Source: Archangium gephyra
GTDB lineage: Bacteria; Myxococcota; Myxococcia; Myxococcales; Myxococcaceae
DNA length: 64,000 nucleotides
Assembly: GCF_001027285.1 (NCBI RefSeq)
Contig: NZ_CP011509.1
Location: 1,124,501-1,188,500, forward strand
Direction of reading: 5' to 3'
Shown: positions 54,248 to 63,108 of the stretch, one piece after another
Numbering within the stretch: position 1 is the first letter of the stretch
Layout of the letters: each line of letters begins with the position of its first letter
Program-made: the position numbers and the translations under genes
The notes under the pieces: generated by a model
Told to the model about the DNA's origin: nothing
The model's input: the letters and a program-made list of their open reading frames with translations, nothing else
The model's database searches: none

Positions 54248-55774
54248 GTGCCTGGCACCCGTTCCGGGGATGGAATTCGCGGCTCCGTGTATCTTCCACC
54301 CCTCGTGGGGTCTCCAAGCGAAGCAAGCGCGGGTGAAGCGGTAGCGGGGCATCCCGAGGAGGAGCTTGCGCGCTTCGACCGGCTGCTGCCCGCGCTGAAG
54401 GAGGCGTACCGGCGCCAGCGCGGCAAGGCGTGGACGGCCGGGGAGCTCGGCGAGCTGTCGGGCCTGCCCGAGGCGGAGGTGGCGCGCACGCTGGAGCGTT
54501 TCGCCTCGGAGCTGGAGCTCGCCGAGGCGCTCTTCGGGGAGGAGGGGGGACTCGTCGACGCCATCCAGCTCTCGCCGGCCGTGCTGGAGACGGAGCCCTT
54601 CGAGACGGTGCGCGCGCGGCTCGCGGCCCAGGGGCCCCTGGAAGCGCCCCTCCACCTCACGCACCTGCGCGTGGACGGCTACCGCGTGCTCGAGGGACTC
54701 GAGGCGCGGCTCGGCGCCCTGTCGGTGCTCACGGGCGAGCCGGGCTCGGGCAAGTCCTCGCTGCTCGACTGCCTGGCGTTGCTCTCCTTCGCGGTGGAGC
54801 ATCCGCTGCCCCCGGGCGGGGACCCGCGCGGCACCGGCCAGCGGCTGTTCCATGCCGGCGCGCCCGAGCGGCTCCACCTGTCCCTGCGCGTCACCAGCGG
54901 CTCCGGCCGCGCCTTCCGCTACACGCTGGGCCTGGGCGGTCCCCCGAGCGCCCCCCGCGTCACCGCGGAGCGCTTCGCCTGGGTGGAGACGGACGCGGAG
55001 GGCCGGGAGTCGGAGTCGTTCTCCTTCTTGAGTTTCGAGAATGGCAGGGGGACGGTGCGCACGGTGAGCCAGGCGACGCCCCGGCCCCGTGTGCTCGCGG
55101 CGTCCCACACGCTGCCTGCGGACAGGCTCGCGCTGCGGGGGGAGCTGGACCCGGCCCTGCGCTCCGCCGCCGGCTTCCGTGCGTTCGTCTCGGGCTGGCG
55201 CTTCTACCCGGGCTTCGACGTCTCGCGCGGCGCGGCCCTCCGGCGCCCCGTGCTCTCGGAGCCCGAGCCCCTGCTGGCGGTGGACGGTGCCAACCTGAGC
55301 GCCGTGCTCTTCCACCTGATGGTGGAGTGGCCGGAGCGCTGGCGCGAGCTCGAGGCCACCCTGCGCGCGGCTCAGCCCTCCTTCCACTCGCTCTCGGTCA
55401 AACCCCGGGGCGGGCCGGGCACCGTCCTCGGCGTGTGGCGCGAGGCCGGCACGGAGGGCGAGCTGACGCTGGCGGACCTCTCGGATGGAACGCTGCGCCT
55501 GCTGTGCCTGGCGGCGCTGTGCCTGTCGCCACGCAAGGCGCCGCTGGTGGGGCTCGACGGGCCCGAGCTGGGACTCCACCCCCGCGTGCTACCGGTGCTC
55601 GCGCGGCTGCTGCGGCGCGCCTCCACGGAGACGCAGCTGCTCGTGGCCACGCAGTCACCCGCGCTCCTGGCGGAGCTGCCTCCCGAGGCGGTGGGCCGGA
55701 TGAAGCGGGTGGACGGTCGCGGCGTGTGGGAGCCCGGCGCGGGGCCGGGTGGGGTGGATGAGACCCGCTCGTGA
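54248..55774 (+). CDS. AAA/ABC-type ATPase (AAA_21/OLD-like)
   Basis: Up to 508 aa; the GTG 54248 start is doubtful and a start near 54305 is possible. An N-terminal helical segment (about 40-100, AWTAGELGELSGLPEAEVARTLERF) may be a winged-helix-like DNA-binding unit. The ATPase has Walker A LTGEPGSGKSSLLD (about 162), signature-like LADLSDGTLRLL (about 410), and Walker B with LVGLDGPELGLHP (about 432), then a switch His region QSPALLAELPP. This resembles SMC-like, RecF/OLD-type single-protein ATPases that act on DNA. No obvious TOPRIM partner is adjacent. Function unknown. Confidence 0.8.
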   Translation: MPGTRSGDGIRGSVYLPPLVGSPSEASAGEAVAGHPEEELARFDRLLPALKEAYRRQRGKAWTAGELGELSGLPEAEVARTLERFASELELAEALFGEEGGLVDAIQLSPAVLETEPFETVRARLAAQGPLEAPLHLTHLRVDGYRVLEGLEARLGALSVLTGEPGSGKSSLLDCLALLSFAVEHPLPPGGDPRGTGQRLFHAGAPERLHLSLRVTSGSGRAFRYTLGLGGPPSAPRVTAERFAWVETDAEGRESESFSFLSFENGRGTVRTVSQATPRPRVLAASHTLPADRLALRGELDPALRSAAGFRAFVSGWRFYPGFDVSRGAALRRPVLSEPEPLLAVDGANLSAVLFHLMVEWPERWRELEATLRAAQPSFHSLSVKPRGGPGTVLGVWREAGTEGELTLADLSDGTLRLLCLAALCLSPRKAPLVGLDGPELGLHPRVLPVLARLLRRASTETQLLVATQSPALLAELPPEAVGRMKRVDGRGVWEPGAGPGGVDETRS

Positions 55775-55939
55775 GGGGGTTCGCGGAGCGTCCGGGTCCT
55801 GCATTCCAGGAGAGCGTCCGGAAGTCTGGCGGACGAGCACCTGGGGGGCAGCCGCCTTCGGGTTGCGGCCGTGGGGGCCAGTGGGGCGATACTGAGGGGA
55901 CGCGGCGCCACGAGTGGGCTTCGCACGGAGGATGAAGCG

Positions 55940-57178
55940 ATGAAACTGACGGCCTGGGCGGTCGAGCGCGATGGTGAGCGCGGCCGGAATGTACATCTGC
56001 TCGTCACCGTGGAGGCCGAGTCGGACGCGCCCCGTGCACCCGTGGCGATGAACCTGGTGTTGGACCGGAGTGCGTCGATGCGGGGCGCGCCGCTGGCCGC
56101 GGCGGTGGAGGCGGCGCAGCTGCTGGTGGAGCGCGCGGGGCCCAAGGACTACCTGGGGCTGATGGCCTTCGACGGGGTGCCGGAGCAGCTGGTGCCGCTG
56201 AAGCTCATGGACGCCGAGGCGCGCGCGGAGCTCTCCGAGAGCCTCTCGGCGTTGCAGGCCGGCGAGGGCACGGCGCTGCACGAGGCGGTGGACTCGGGGG
56301 CGGCGGCGGTGCGCCGGCTGTTCATCCCGGGAGCGCGGCCGAAGCTGTTGATGCTCACGGATGGAGAGCCCTCGGTGGGCCCGCGCTCGCTGGCGGACTT
56401 CCGCACGCTGGGCGGCAAGGTGGCCGAGTCGGGGATTACGCTGCACGCGCTGGGGCTGGGGCGGCACTACCTGCCGGAGATTCTCGAGGCGCTCACGGCG
56501 CCCGCGGGCACGGGCTTCACGCACGTGGATGACGCCGAGGGCCTGCCGGTGGCGGCCGCGGCGCTGGTGGCGGAGCTGTTCGGCGAGGTGGGGACGGACG
56601 CACGCGTGTACGTGAAGCCGATGGGCTTCACCGAGCTGCTGTGCCGTCACCGCTACCCGGCGCGGGTGGAGGGGGATGCGCTGAGCGTGGGGCTGGGCTC
56701 GCTCTCGCACGCCTTCGCGCGCCGGGCGCTCTTCACCGGGCGGCTGGAGCTGGCGGACTGGTCGCTCGGGGTGACGACGACGTGGACGGAGAATGGGGAC
56801 ACGCGGCGGGTGTCGGTGCCGGTGCAGCGCGTGTTGCCCGACAGCACCGAGGGCCGCTTCATCCGCGCGGTGGGAGCGGAGTTGGACCTGGTGGCGGCGG
56901 AGTCGGCGGCGTGGAAGTCGCTGGTGCGGCGCAACCCGATCGCCGCGGAGCAGTCGCTGAAGGTGGCGGAGGAAGCGCTGCGCGAGCTGGTGCGGCTGGC
57001 GGTGGACGCGGTGCCGGCGAAGCGCCACGTGGAGCGGCTGGCGGACTTGAAGCTCGCGGTGGAGCGGCGCGCGAGCGAGCTGCCCGCGTTGATGGTGCGC
57101 CGGGCCCGGGCCGCCGATGCGCACACCGGGCTGAGCATCATCCAGCCCGCCATCCCCATCCGGAAGGCGGGGAACTGA
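55940..57178 (+). CDS. VWA-domain protein
   Basis: 412 aa from ATG 55940 (MKLTAWAVERDGERGRN), with GGAG 8 nt before. The VWA domain (about 35-215) has the MIDAS residues DRSASM and LTDGEPS, plus a Thr region GEGTALHEA, so it should bind a divalent ion. A C-terminal region of about 200 aa is rich in beta-strand and helices (VEGDALSVGLGSL, VVRRNPIAAEQSLKVAEEAL). No signal peptide: cytoplasmic. Usually such proteins pair with MoxR-type ATPases; the ATPase just upstream could serve, but that is speculation. Confidence 0.87.
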   Translation: MKLTAWAVERDGERGRNVHLLVTVEAESDAPRAPVAMNLVLDRSASMRGAPLAAAVEAAQLLVERAGPKDYLGLMAFDGVPEQLVPLKLMDAEARAELSESLSALQAGEGTALHEAVDSGAAAVRRLFIPGARPKLLMLTDGEPSVGPRSLADFRTLGGKVAESGITLHALGLGRHYLPEILEALTAPAGTGFTHVDDAEGLPVAAAALVAELFGEVGTDARVYVKPMGFTELLCRHRYPARVEGDALSVGLGSLSHAFARRALFTGRLELADWSLGVTTTWTENGDTRRVSVPVQRVLPDSTEGRFIRAVGAELDLVAAESAAWKSLVRRNPIAAEQSLKVAEEALRELVRLAVDAVPAKRHVERLADLKLAVERRASELPALMVRRARAADAHTGLSIIQPAIPIRKAGN

Positions 57179-57215
57179 GCGGCGGCTGAGCGGTCATCCG
57201 GCGCAACCGCTCCGC

Positions 57216-58019
57216 CTAATGCATCCCGAGCTCGTGATCCCAGTCGTAGAGCAGTCCGATGAGCTCCGAGGTGCACGCGCCGGATATCCGAGCGAATGCT
57301 CGTGCGTCGAGCATGGCGAGGCGCTCGCGTTGGAAGGAGGGGTCGGTCAACACCTGCCGGTGTTTGAGCTCCCGCTCGACGGCAAGGGCCCGTGGCAACT
57401 GCCGGAGGATGGCTTCGAGGCAGTCCTCCCGTGTCGCGTGTGCCATGCGCTCGGCTGCGGTCTCCATGCGCGCGCGTATCGAGGCCCCACCTTCCGGGCA
57501 CCATGCTTCCAAGGCCCAGCCGCAGGCGGCCGTCATCAGTTCATCCAGTGTGTGGGCCGCTCCCGGATGCTTGAAGAGGTAGCGCACGGACTGGAGCGGC
57601 TCCCAGTAACGCAGCACCGCCCGCAGTCTCACCGCCGTGCGCTCCGCGCTCTCTGGACTCGATGAGTGGATGGCGAAGTACAGCGCGCCCCAAGCGGTTT
57701 CACGGAAGAACGCCTCGTAGGCATCCCTCGCGGGAATCGTGTTCCGCCCTTCGAGCGCCTCGTACAAGCTGTTCTTGACGTTGGACACCATGTACAGCCG
57801 CCAGGCCGGTCGCTCGCGTTGGAAGTCGACCACCTCGTGCGCTACGACCACCTCGCCCGGTGGAACTTCCTGCATCTGCCGGGGCATGGGGAAGGTGCCG
57901 TCCCGCAGATACTGCTCGCCGCACTGTGTGCCCTCCTTCGCTGTCTTCTGGTGTACCGAGGGGAAGGTGCCATGCAGGAAGGATGGAAGTTGCAGAGAAG
58001 GGGACTGACCGGGTGCCAT
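57216..58019 (-). CDS. Candidate immunity protein of the second toxin lipoprotein
   Basis: 267 aa if started at ATG 58019; a start at 57887 (MPRQMQEVPPGEVVVAH) is an alternative, since the first ~44 residues look poor. Mainly helical, soluble, rich in Arg/Glu, with one Trp-rich segment (ETAWGALYFAIHSS, RYWEPLQSVRYLF). I do not recognise the family. It follows the toxin-like lipoprotein by 28 bp on the same strand, the arrangement of toxin then immunity gene seen in the sit cluster. Function rests on position only. Confidence 0.6.
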   Translation of the reverse strand: MAPGQSPSLQLPSFLHGTFPSVHQKTAKEGTQCGEQYLRDGTFPMPRQMQEVPPGEVVVAHEVVDFQRERPAWRLYMVSNVKNSLYEALEGRNTIPARDAYEAFFRETAWGALYFAIHSSSPESAERTAVRLRAVLRYWEPLQSVRYLFKHPGAAHTLDELMTAACGWALEAWCPEGGASIRARMETAAERMAHATREDCLEAILRQLPRALAVERELKHRQVLTDPSFQRERLAMLDARAFARISGACTSELIGLLYDWDHELGMH

Positions 58020-58047
58020 GAGGGCGGGGTCGTATCAAAGCGGCTCA

Positions 58048-59112
58048 TCACCGGGGAAGCGACATGCCCGCGGCAGCGGGAACCTGTGCCGGAGGCGCGG
58101 TGGGGGGCGGCCTCGAGGGGAATGGGATGACCTGTCCACCGCCTTGCGCGGGAGGCTGCCGTGCCCCGGGACTCGAACCCATCTGTCCGAAAATCGCACC
58201 CGAGAAGAACCCTGTTGCGACATTGCCCGCGACTTCGATGACGACGCCCACGGCTCCGCTGAAGGTGGCGAGCTCCTCGCGCCGCCGCACCATGTCCTCC
58301 ACGGCCTGCGCCACCCACCCGCCATACTGCCGTAACTCCTGCTCGGTGAGCTCTACCCACTGCCCGGCCTCATACGCCGCGGCTTCTGAATCGAAGCGTT
58401 GCTGGCTTCGTGTCCATCGGTACTGGACCACTCCTGGCTCTTGAGTCCTCCACTCCAGCCGCCAGATGTACTGGCCTCGCGCGAAGCGAATCAGGACTTC
58501 ACCGTGGAAGTCCGTGCCCCCCATGAAGCGTCTTCCTTCCAGCAGTGCTCGATTCAGTGCGGTCAGGTAGATTCGAGCCTCCTCGCGGCCTTCCTGGAGA
58601 CCCTGCTCGGTCCAGGGTTTGATCTCGAAGAGGACTCGCCTGGAAATATTGGTGATGTCCGGACGTAGGTTGCGCTCATCCGAGTGCAGCAGGGCCGTGT
58701 CTCCGAGGTCTTTCTCCGAAAGGATCTTCTGGAGTGTCTCTGTGTTGTAGAAGATGCGGTTGCTCGGGTACTTGACGCCGTACATGAAGGCCACCAGCCG
58801 GTGTGCGGCGTTGCCGAGGAAGAACTCATAAGGCACCTGCGAATCCGGCTTCCGGCCGGGGACGCTGTAACCCCGCACCGCTGGGCCGGACGGCTCTCCC
58901 CCTGTGGGCGGGCCATCGCTCATGGCCAACAGGACCTGCGCCGAAGTGGGGAGGGATGTGGGCCTGAGTCGTGGTGCCCCCATGTTCCAGGAGGGAGGCG
59001 ACTGCTTGACGGGAGCCGTGGCGCAGCCGGCGAGTGCCCACGAAAGCAGCAGGGCCACCCCATAACACCGCGCGGCCCAAGACCTGGACGCACACCAGAC
59101 GCCGGCACTCAT
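58048..59112 (-). CDS. SitA-like toxin lipoprotein with restriction-endonuclease-like motif
   Basis: 354 aa from ATG 59112, with GGGAGGTGTCC upstream (GGGAGG a few nt away). Lipoprotein signal with lipobox LAGC (about 31). A region at about 140-205 carries LRPDITN..RRVLFEIKPW and then a helix (EGREEARIYLTALNRA). This is a D...ExK pattern like restriction-endonuclease-fold nuclease toxins; the family name is not certain. It ends with a glycine-rich hydrophobic segment (about 295-315, GAVGVVIEVAGNVATGFFSG) and a Pro-rich tail, unlike the sitA6 copies, in which the toxin is C-terminal. Second toxin locus in the window. Confidence 0.72.
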   Translation of the reverse strand: MSAGVWCASRSWAARCYGVALLLSWALAGCATAPVKQSPPSWNMGAPRLRPTSLPTSAQVLLAMSDGPPTGGEPSGPAVRGYSVPGRKPDSQVPYEFFLGNAAHRLVAFMYGVKYPSNRIFYNTETLQKILSEKDLGDTALLHSDERNLRPDITNISRRVLFEIKPWTEQGLQEGREEARIYLTALNRALLEGRRFMGGTDFHGEVLIRFARGQYIWRLEWRTQEPGVVQYRWTRSQQRFDSEAAAYEAGQWVELTEQELRQYGGWVAQAVEDMVRRREELATFSGAVGVVIEVAGNVATGFFSGAIFGQMGSSPGARQPPAQGGGQVIPFPSRPPPTAPPAQVPAAAGMSLPR

Positions 59113-59218
59113 GGACACCTCCCGCGCTGCTCACCCGGATGCGAAGTCTGGGCGCAGTAGAGGCCAGCAGCCGTGAGAGAGCCATGCCCTCCCAGGTGAG
59201 GTGGCCCTCGCGGGGGGT

Positions 59219-59413
59219 TCAGCCGAGCGGGAACCGCTCGCGCACCGGGCCCCGGTGCCACTCCGCTGCCGTGAGGCGCAAGAGGACGTGCGGCAGGTCC
59301 GCGTGGGTGACTTTTCGAGGGTCCTGGCGGAACCGGCACCACTCCAGGAAGTCCTCCGGACTCGGCCGCCTGGCCAGCATTCGAGCCGTACGGAAGGTGT
59401 CCACCCCCATCAT
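59219..59413 (-). CDS. Small hypothetical protein, 64 aa
   Basis: ATG 59413 with AGAAGGAGGG 8 nt upstream, an excellent ribosome site. The product is basic and has two Trp-containing segments (FLEWCRFRQDP; LTAAEWHRGPVRE). Not recognised. Located 106 bp upstream of the toxin lipoprotein on the same strand, so it may be first in that operon. Divergent from the DsbD-like gene. Confidence 0.55.
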   Translation of the reverse strand: MMGVDTFRTARMLARRPSPEDFLEWCRFRQDPRKVTHADLPHVLLRLTAAEWHRGPVRERFPLG

Positions 59414-59575
59414 CCTGGTGCCCTCCTTCTGTAACCTGAGGACGGCCGCCCGCGTATCACCGGTATCACCGGGGCATCCCCGACCGGGAATGCCTGCCCG
59501 TCTGGAGGGTTGATGAGAGCCAATTCACGGACAGTCGGCTGGCGAATGGCGGGCCGGTGGGTTAACGGGAGGCGC

Positions 59576-61837
59576 ATGACGCAGCAGCGGGTACGACGTT
59601 CGAGCTGGAGGGCCCTTCTCCTCGTGCCGGTGCTGGGGCTCTGCCTCGGCGCGGGCGAGGCCCGGGCGCAATTGCCTTCCACGGCCGTGGCCAGTGGCGC
59701 GCCGGACGAGGGCAACGACCGGGTGGAAGCCGCCCTCCTGACGGACGTGGCCCAGGTGAAGGCGGGAGACGCCTTCCGCGTGGGCGTGCGCTTCCGCATG
59801 GACCCGGGTTGGCACATCTACTGGAAGAACCCGGGAGAGTCCGGCTTGGCCTCCGAGGTGACGTGGGACACACCCGGCACCACCGTGGGCGCGCTGCAGT
59901 GGCCCGCGCCCTCCACCTTCCGCACCTCGGACGGCTACATCACCACCTACGGCTACGCGGACGAGGTGCTCCTCTTCGCCGAGGCCCGCGCCTCCGCGCA
60001 GGCCCAGGGCTCGCTGCAGCTGTCGGCCGCGGCGGACGTGCTGGTGTGCGAGGTGCACTGTCTGCCCGCGCAGCTCATGCTCACCCGCAACCTGCCCGTG
60101 GGCCCCCAGACACAGCCGGACCCCGCGCATGAGTCCGCCTTCGCCGCGGCCCACTCGCGCGTGCCCGTGGCGCCCGAGAGCTCCGGCCACGCGGTGACGC
60201 TCGCGCTCGATACGAAGCCGCTCACCGCCGGCCAGCCCTTCACCGGGACGCTCACCGTCACGGCCCCCAAGGGCCAGCCGGTGCCCGCGGTGGAGAAGGA
60301 CTTCTTCGTCCCCGAGCGCATCCCCGGCATCGCGCGCCTGGCGCTGTCGCCCGTGGCGGGCCGTCCCGGCACCTTCAAGCTGGAGGGCGAGGCCGCTCCG
60401 GACGTGCCCGCGCAGGAGCCTCGTCTCGCGGGCGTGCTGCGCCTGGGCCCGCCCGGTGCCGCCGCGCTGACGGTGAGCCTGCCGCTGGCCTCCGTGGTGG
60501 CCGCGCCCGGTGCTCCCGTGGCCGCTCCAGTAGCGAAGGCGGTGGCCGCGCCGGCGTCCGCGGCGGTGGCTCCGGCCGTGGCCGCCGGGTCCTCGCTGTC
60601 GCTGGGGCTGGTGCTGCTCTTCGCCTTCCTCGGGGGCGCGCTGCTCAACCTCATGCCGTGCGTCTTCCCGGTGCTGGCCCTCAAGGCCTACGGCTTCACC
60701 CGCACCGTGCACGCCGAGCGCGGCCAGGTGGGCCTGCACGCGCTGGCGTACGCGGGCGGCATCGTCGGCTCCATGCTGGTGCTCGCGGGCGTGGTGCTGG
60801 CCCTGCGCGCCGGCGGCAGCAGCGTGGGCTGGGGCTTCCAGTTCCAGGAGCCGCTCTTCGTGGCCGCCGTGGCCGCGGTGCTGGTGGCCTTCGCGCTCAA
60901 CCTCTTCGGCGTCTTCAACGTGGGCACGGACGGCACCGCGCTGGTGGAGAAGGTGGACTCGAGCCACGGCTTCTCGCGCAGCGCCGGTGAGGGCGTGCTG
61001 GCCGTGGTGCTGGCCACGCCGTGCTCGGCGCCGCTCTTGGGCACCGCGGTGGGCTTCGCGCTCGCGGCGGGCCCCGCCACGGTGCTGGCCACCTTCTTCA
61101 TGCTGGGCCTCGGCCTGGCGCTGCCCTTCTGCCTGCTGGTGCTCGTGCCCGGGCTGACGAAGCTCCTGCCCAAGCCGGGCGCGTGGATGGAGCGCGGCAA
61201 GCAGCTGCTCGGCTTCGCCCTGCTGGGCACCACGGTGTGGCTGGTGTGGGTGATGGGCGGCCTCACGGGCGTGGACGGCATGGCGCGGCTGCTCTCCTTC
61301 CTCGCCGTGGTGGGCCTGGGCGCGTGGATGTACGGCCTGGTGCAGGGCGCCTCGGGGGGCCGCAAGGCCGCGGGCGTGGCGGCGGTGGTGGCCGTGCTGG
61401 CGGTGGGCGGCCTCCTCTCCCTGCGCTTCGAGGAGACGGGCCCGGCCGTGCGCAAGGCCTCCATGGTGGCCGAGTCCCAGCCGTGGGACGAGGAGGCGGT
61501 GGCCGCGGCGCTGAAGGCGGGCCAGCCCGTGTTCATCGACTTCACCGCGGACTGGTGCCTCACCTGCAAGTTCAACGAGCGCACGGTGCTCACGCGCGAG
61601 GACGTGCGCGCCGCCTTCGCGCAGCACAACGTGGCCTTCTTCGTGGCGGACTGGACGCGGCGGGACGCGCGCATCAGCGCGAAGCTGGCCGAGTTCGGCC
61701 GCGCCGGCGTGCCCATGTACCTGGTGGTGAGCCCCGCCGCGCCCGACAAGCCCGAGGTGCTGCCCGAGCTGCTCACCTCCGATTCCGTCACGGATGCCGT
61801 GCGCCGCGCCGCCGGGCGGCTGGCCGACGCGCGATAG
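59576..61837 (+). CDS. DsbD/ScsB-like thiol:disulphide interchange membrane protein
   Basis: 753 aa from ATG 59576 (MTQQRVRRSSWRALLLV; Sec signal ending near AQA). An N-terminal DsbD-alpha-like domain (about 35-330) carries a Cys pair VCEVHC. The membrane part has about eight helices with LMPCVFPVLALK and ATPCSAPLLG, the two redox Cys of the CcdA/DsbD transporter. A C-terminal thioredoxin domain has DWCLTCKFNE (CxxC) and the cis-Pro GVPMY. It moves reducing power from cytosolic thioredoxin to periplasmic partners. The exported thioredoxin-like protein 50 bp downstream is a likely substrate. Confidence 0.93.
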   Translation: MTQQRVRRSSWRALLLVPVLGLCLGAGEARAQLPSTAVASGAPDEGNDRVEAALLTDVAQVKAGDAFRVGVRFRMDPGWHIYWKNPGESGLASEVTWDTPGTTVGALQWPAPSTFRTSDGYITTYGYADEVLLFAEARASAQAQGSLQLSAAADVLVCEVHCLPAQLMLTRNLPVGPQTQPDPAHESAFAAAHSRVPVAPESSGHAVTLALDTKPLTAGQPFTGTLTVTAPKGQPVPAVEKDFFVPERIPGIARLALSPVAGRPGTFKLEGEAAPDVPAQEPRLAGVLRLGPPGAAALTVSLPLASVVAAPGAPVAAPVAKAVAAPASAAVAPAVAAGSSLSLGLVLLFAFLGGALLNLMPCVFPVLALKAYGFTRTVHAERGQVGLHALAYAGGIVGSMLVLAGVVLALRAGGSSVGWGFQFQEPLFVAAVAAVLVAFALNLFGVFNVGTDGTALVEKVDSSHGFSRSAGEGVLAVVLATPCSAPLLGTAVGFALAAGPATVLATFFMLGLGLALPFCLLVLVPGLTKLLPKPGAWMERGKQLLGFALLGTTVWLVWVMGGLTGVDGMARLLSFLAVVGLGAWMYGLVQGASGGRKAAGVAAVVAVLAVGGLLSLRFEETGPAVRKASMVAESQPWDEEAVAAALKAGQPVFIDFTADWCLTCKFNERTVLTREDVRAAFAQHNVAFFVADWTRRDARISAKLAEFGRAGVPMYLVVSPAAPDKPEVLPELLTSDSVTDAVRRAAGRLADAR

Positions 61838-61887
61838 CCTTTTCACCGGGTTTTCCGCAGTACCCCCACAAGAGGAGAGCAGAGCGA

Positions 61888-62475
61888 ATGAAGCCTTACT
61901 TCACCGCAGTGGCCCTCGCTGTGATGCTGCCCGTCGCGGCCCTCGCCGCCGATACCGCCCAGGTGGGCAAGCCCGCCCCGGCCTTCACCCTCAAGGACGA
62001 GGCCGGCAAGGAGCACTCGCTGTCGCAGTACAAGGGCAAGGTCGTCGTGCTGGAGTGGACCAACCCGGGCTGCCCCTTCGTGCAGCGCCACTACACCGCC
62101 GACACCATGCAGAAGACGTTCTCCACGCTGGATGGCAAGAAGGTGGTGTGGCTGGCGGTGGACTCCACCGCGAGCAACACGCCGGACAAGTCCGCGGCCT
62201 GGAAGAAGACCGAGGGCTTCTCCTACCCCGTGCTGCAGGACGCGAGTGGCACCGTGGGCAAGGCCTACGGCGCCAAGACGACGCCGCACATGTACGTCAT
62301 CGATGAGCAGGGCGTGGTGCGCTACGCGGGCGCCATCGACGATGACCCGCGCGGCAACAAGAAGGAGGGCACCACCAACCACGTGAAGACGGCGGTGGAC
62401 GCGCTCCTGTCCGGCAAGCCCGTGCCGGCCGCCACCACCGAGCCGTACGGCTGCTCGGTGAAGTACAAGAGCTGA
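61888..62475 (+). CDS. Exported thioredoxin/peroxiredoxin-family protein
   Basis: 195 aa from ATG 61888 with AGAGGAGAGC upstream. Sec signal (MKPYFTAVALAVMLPVAALA) cleaved before ADTAQ. Redoxin fold: KPAPAFTLKDEAGKEHSL, VVVLEWTNPGCPFVQRHY with a single Cys at the usual position (GCPF rather than CxxC), FSYPVLQDASG, and KTTPHMYVIDEQGVVRYAG with the cis-Pro. A second Cys (YGCSV) lies near the C-terminus. Probably kept reduced by the DsbD-like protein encoded just upstream. Confidence 0.9.
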   Translation: MKPYFTAVALAVMLPVAALAADTAQVGKPAPAFTLKDEAGKEHSLSQYKGKVVVLEWTNPGCPFVQRHYTADTMQKTFSTLDGKKVVWLAVDSTASNTPDKSAAWKKTEGFSYPVLQDASGTVGKAYGAKTTPHMYVIDEQGVVRYAGAIDDDPRGNKKEGTTNHVKTAVDALLSGKPVPAATTEPYGCSVKYKS

Positions 62476-62496
62476 GCCTTCTCGCCCTTGGCCATG

Positions 62497-62528
62497 AGGC
62501 CCTCGTTCCCGGAAGGGGACGGGGGCCT
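62497..62528. terminator. Hairpin between convergent genes
   Basis: AGGCCCTCGTTCCC / GGGGACGGGGGCCT around GGAA, a stem with few mismatches, followed by TGTTGTG on the plus strand. It serves the thioredoxin-like gene and perhaps the convergent regulator gene. Confidence 0.65.
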
Positions 62529-62542
62529 TGTTGTGTGGTGGC

Positions 62543-62893
62543 TCAGTCGCGGCGCCGGAAGTGGGCGATGAGCAGACTCAGCGTCCGCAGCCGGGACGCG
62601 CTCAGCTCGCGCACCGCACGGATCAGCCGTCTGACCTGTGGCGAATCCCGCCCGGAGGACGGCGAGTGCGTCAACGAGGAGTCGATCCCGAGCAGCTGAT
62701 CCGCGGAAACATGCAGCACGAGGCTCAGGCGCCGCACGGTGATGACGCTGGGCAACAGCAACCCTCGCTCGATCCGGCCGTACACCTCCTGGGTCAGGTC
62801 GAGGCGCTCGGCCACGGTCTCTTGCGTGAGACCCGCGCGCAGCCGGGCTTCGCGGGCCGTATGACCCAGTGTCTTCGAGAGGCGACTCTGCAT
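62543..62893 (-). CDS. XRE-family helix-turn-helix regulator
   Basis: 116 aa from ATG 62893. The HTH domain (about 8-65) reads LGHTAREARLRAGLTQETVAERLDLTQEVYGRIERGLLLPSVITVRRLSLVLHVSADQLLG, a Cro/cI-type fold with the typical LTQExxAxRLxLTxExxxRIERG core (given here in two parts). A short basic C-terminal tail (SRLRTLSLLIAHFRRR) follows. No partner is adjacent. Regulation is inferred from family only. Confidence 0.87.
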   Translation of the reverse strand: MQSRLSKTLGHTAREARLRAGLTQETVAERLDLTQEVYGRIERGLLLPSVITVRRLSLVLHVSADQLLGIDSSLTHSPSSGRDSPQVRRLIRAVRELSASRLRTLSLLIAHFRRRD

Positions 62894-63108
62894 GGTCTCT
62901 TCCCACCCCCAAAAGAACAACGCTCCACCGTGGGCTGCCAGGCACCGCGGGGAGCGTTGAGTTGGCGCCCCGCCATGACGCGGGTACGCCTGTACAGCCC
63001 TTGGGAGGGAGGCCACGAAGTCCACTGCTGGCAGTCAGTGGGTTTTCCGTCCTACTTCGTGAGTCCATATAGGAGCATGACTTTCGAGGTCATACAAGCG
63101 CTTTGGTT

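Noticed and set aside
59525-61846. Minus-strand His/Gly-rich frame of 773 codons
   Set aside because: Antisense to the DsbD-like gene, which has clear redox Cys motifs and membrane helices.
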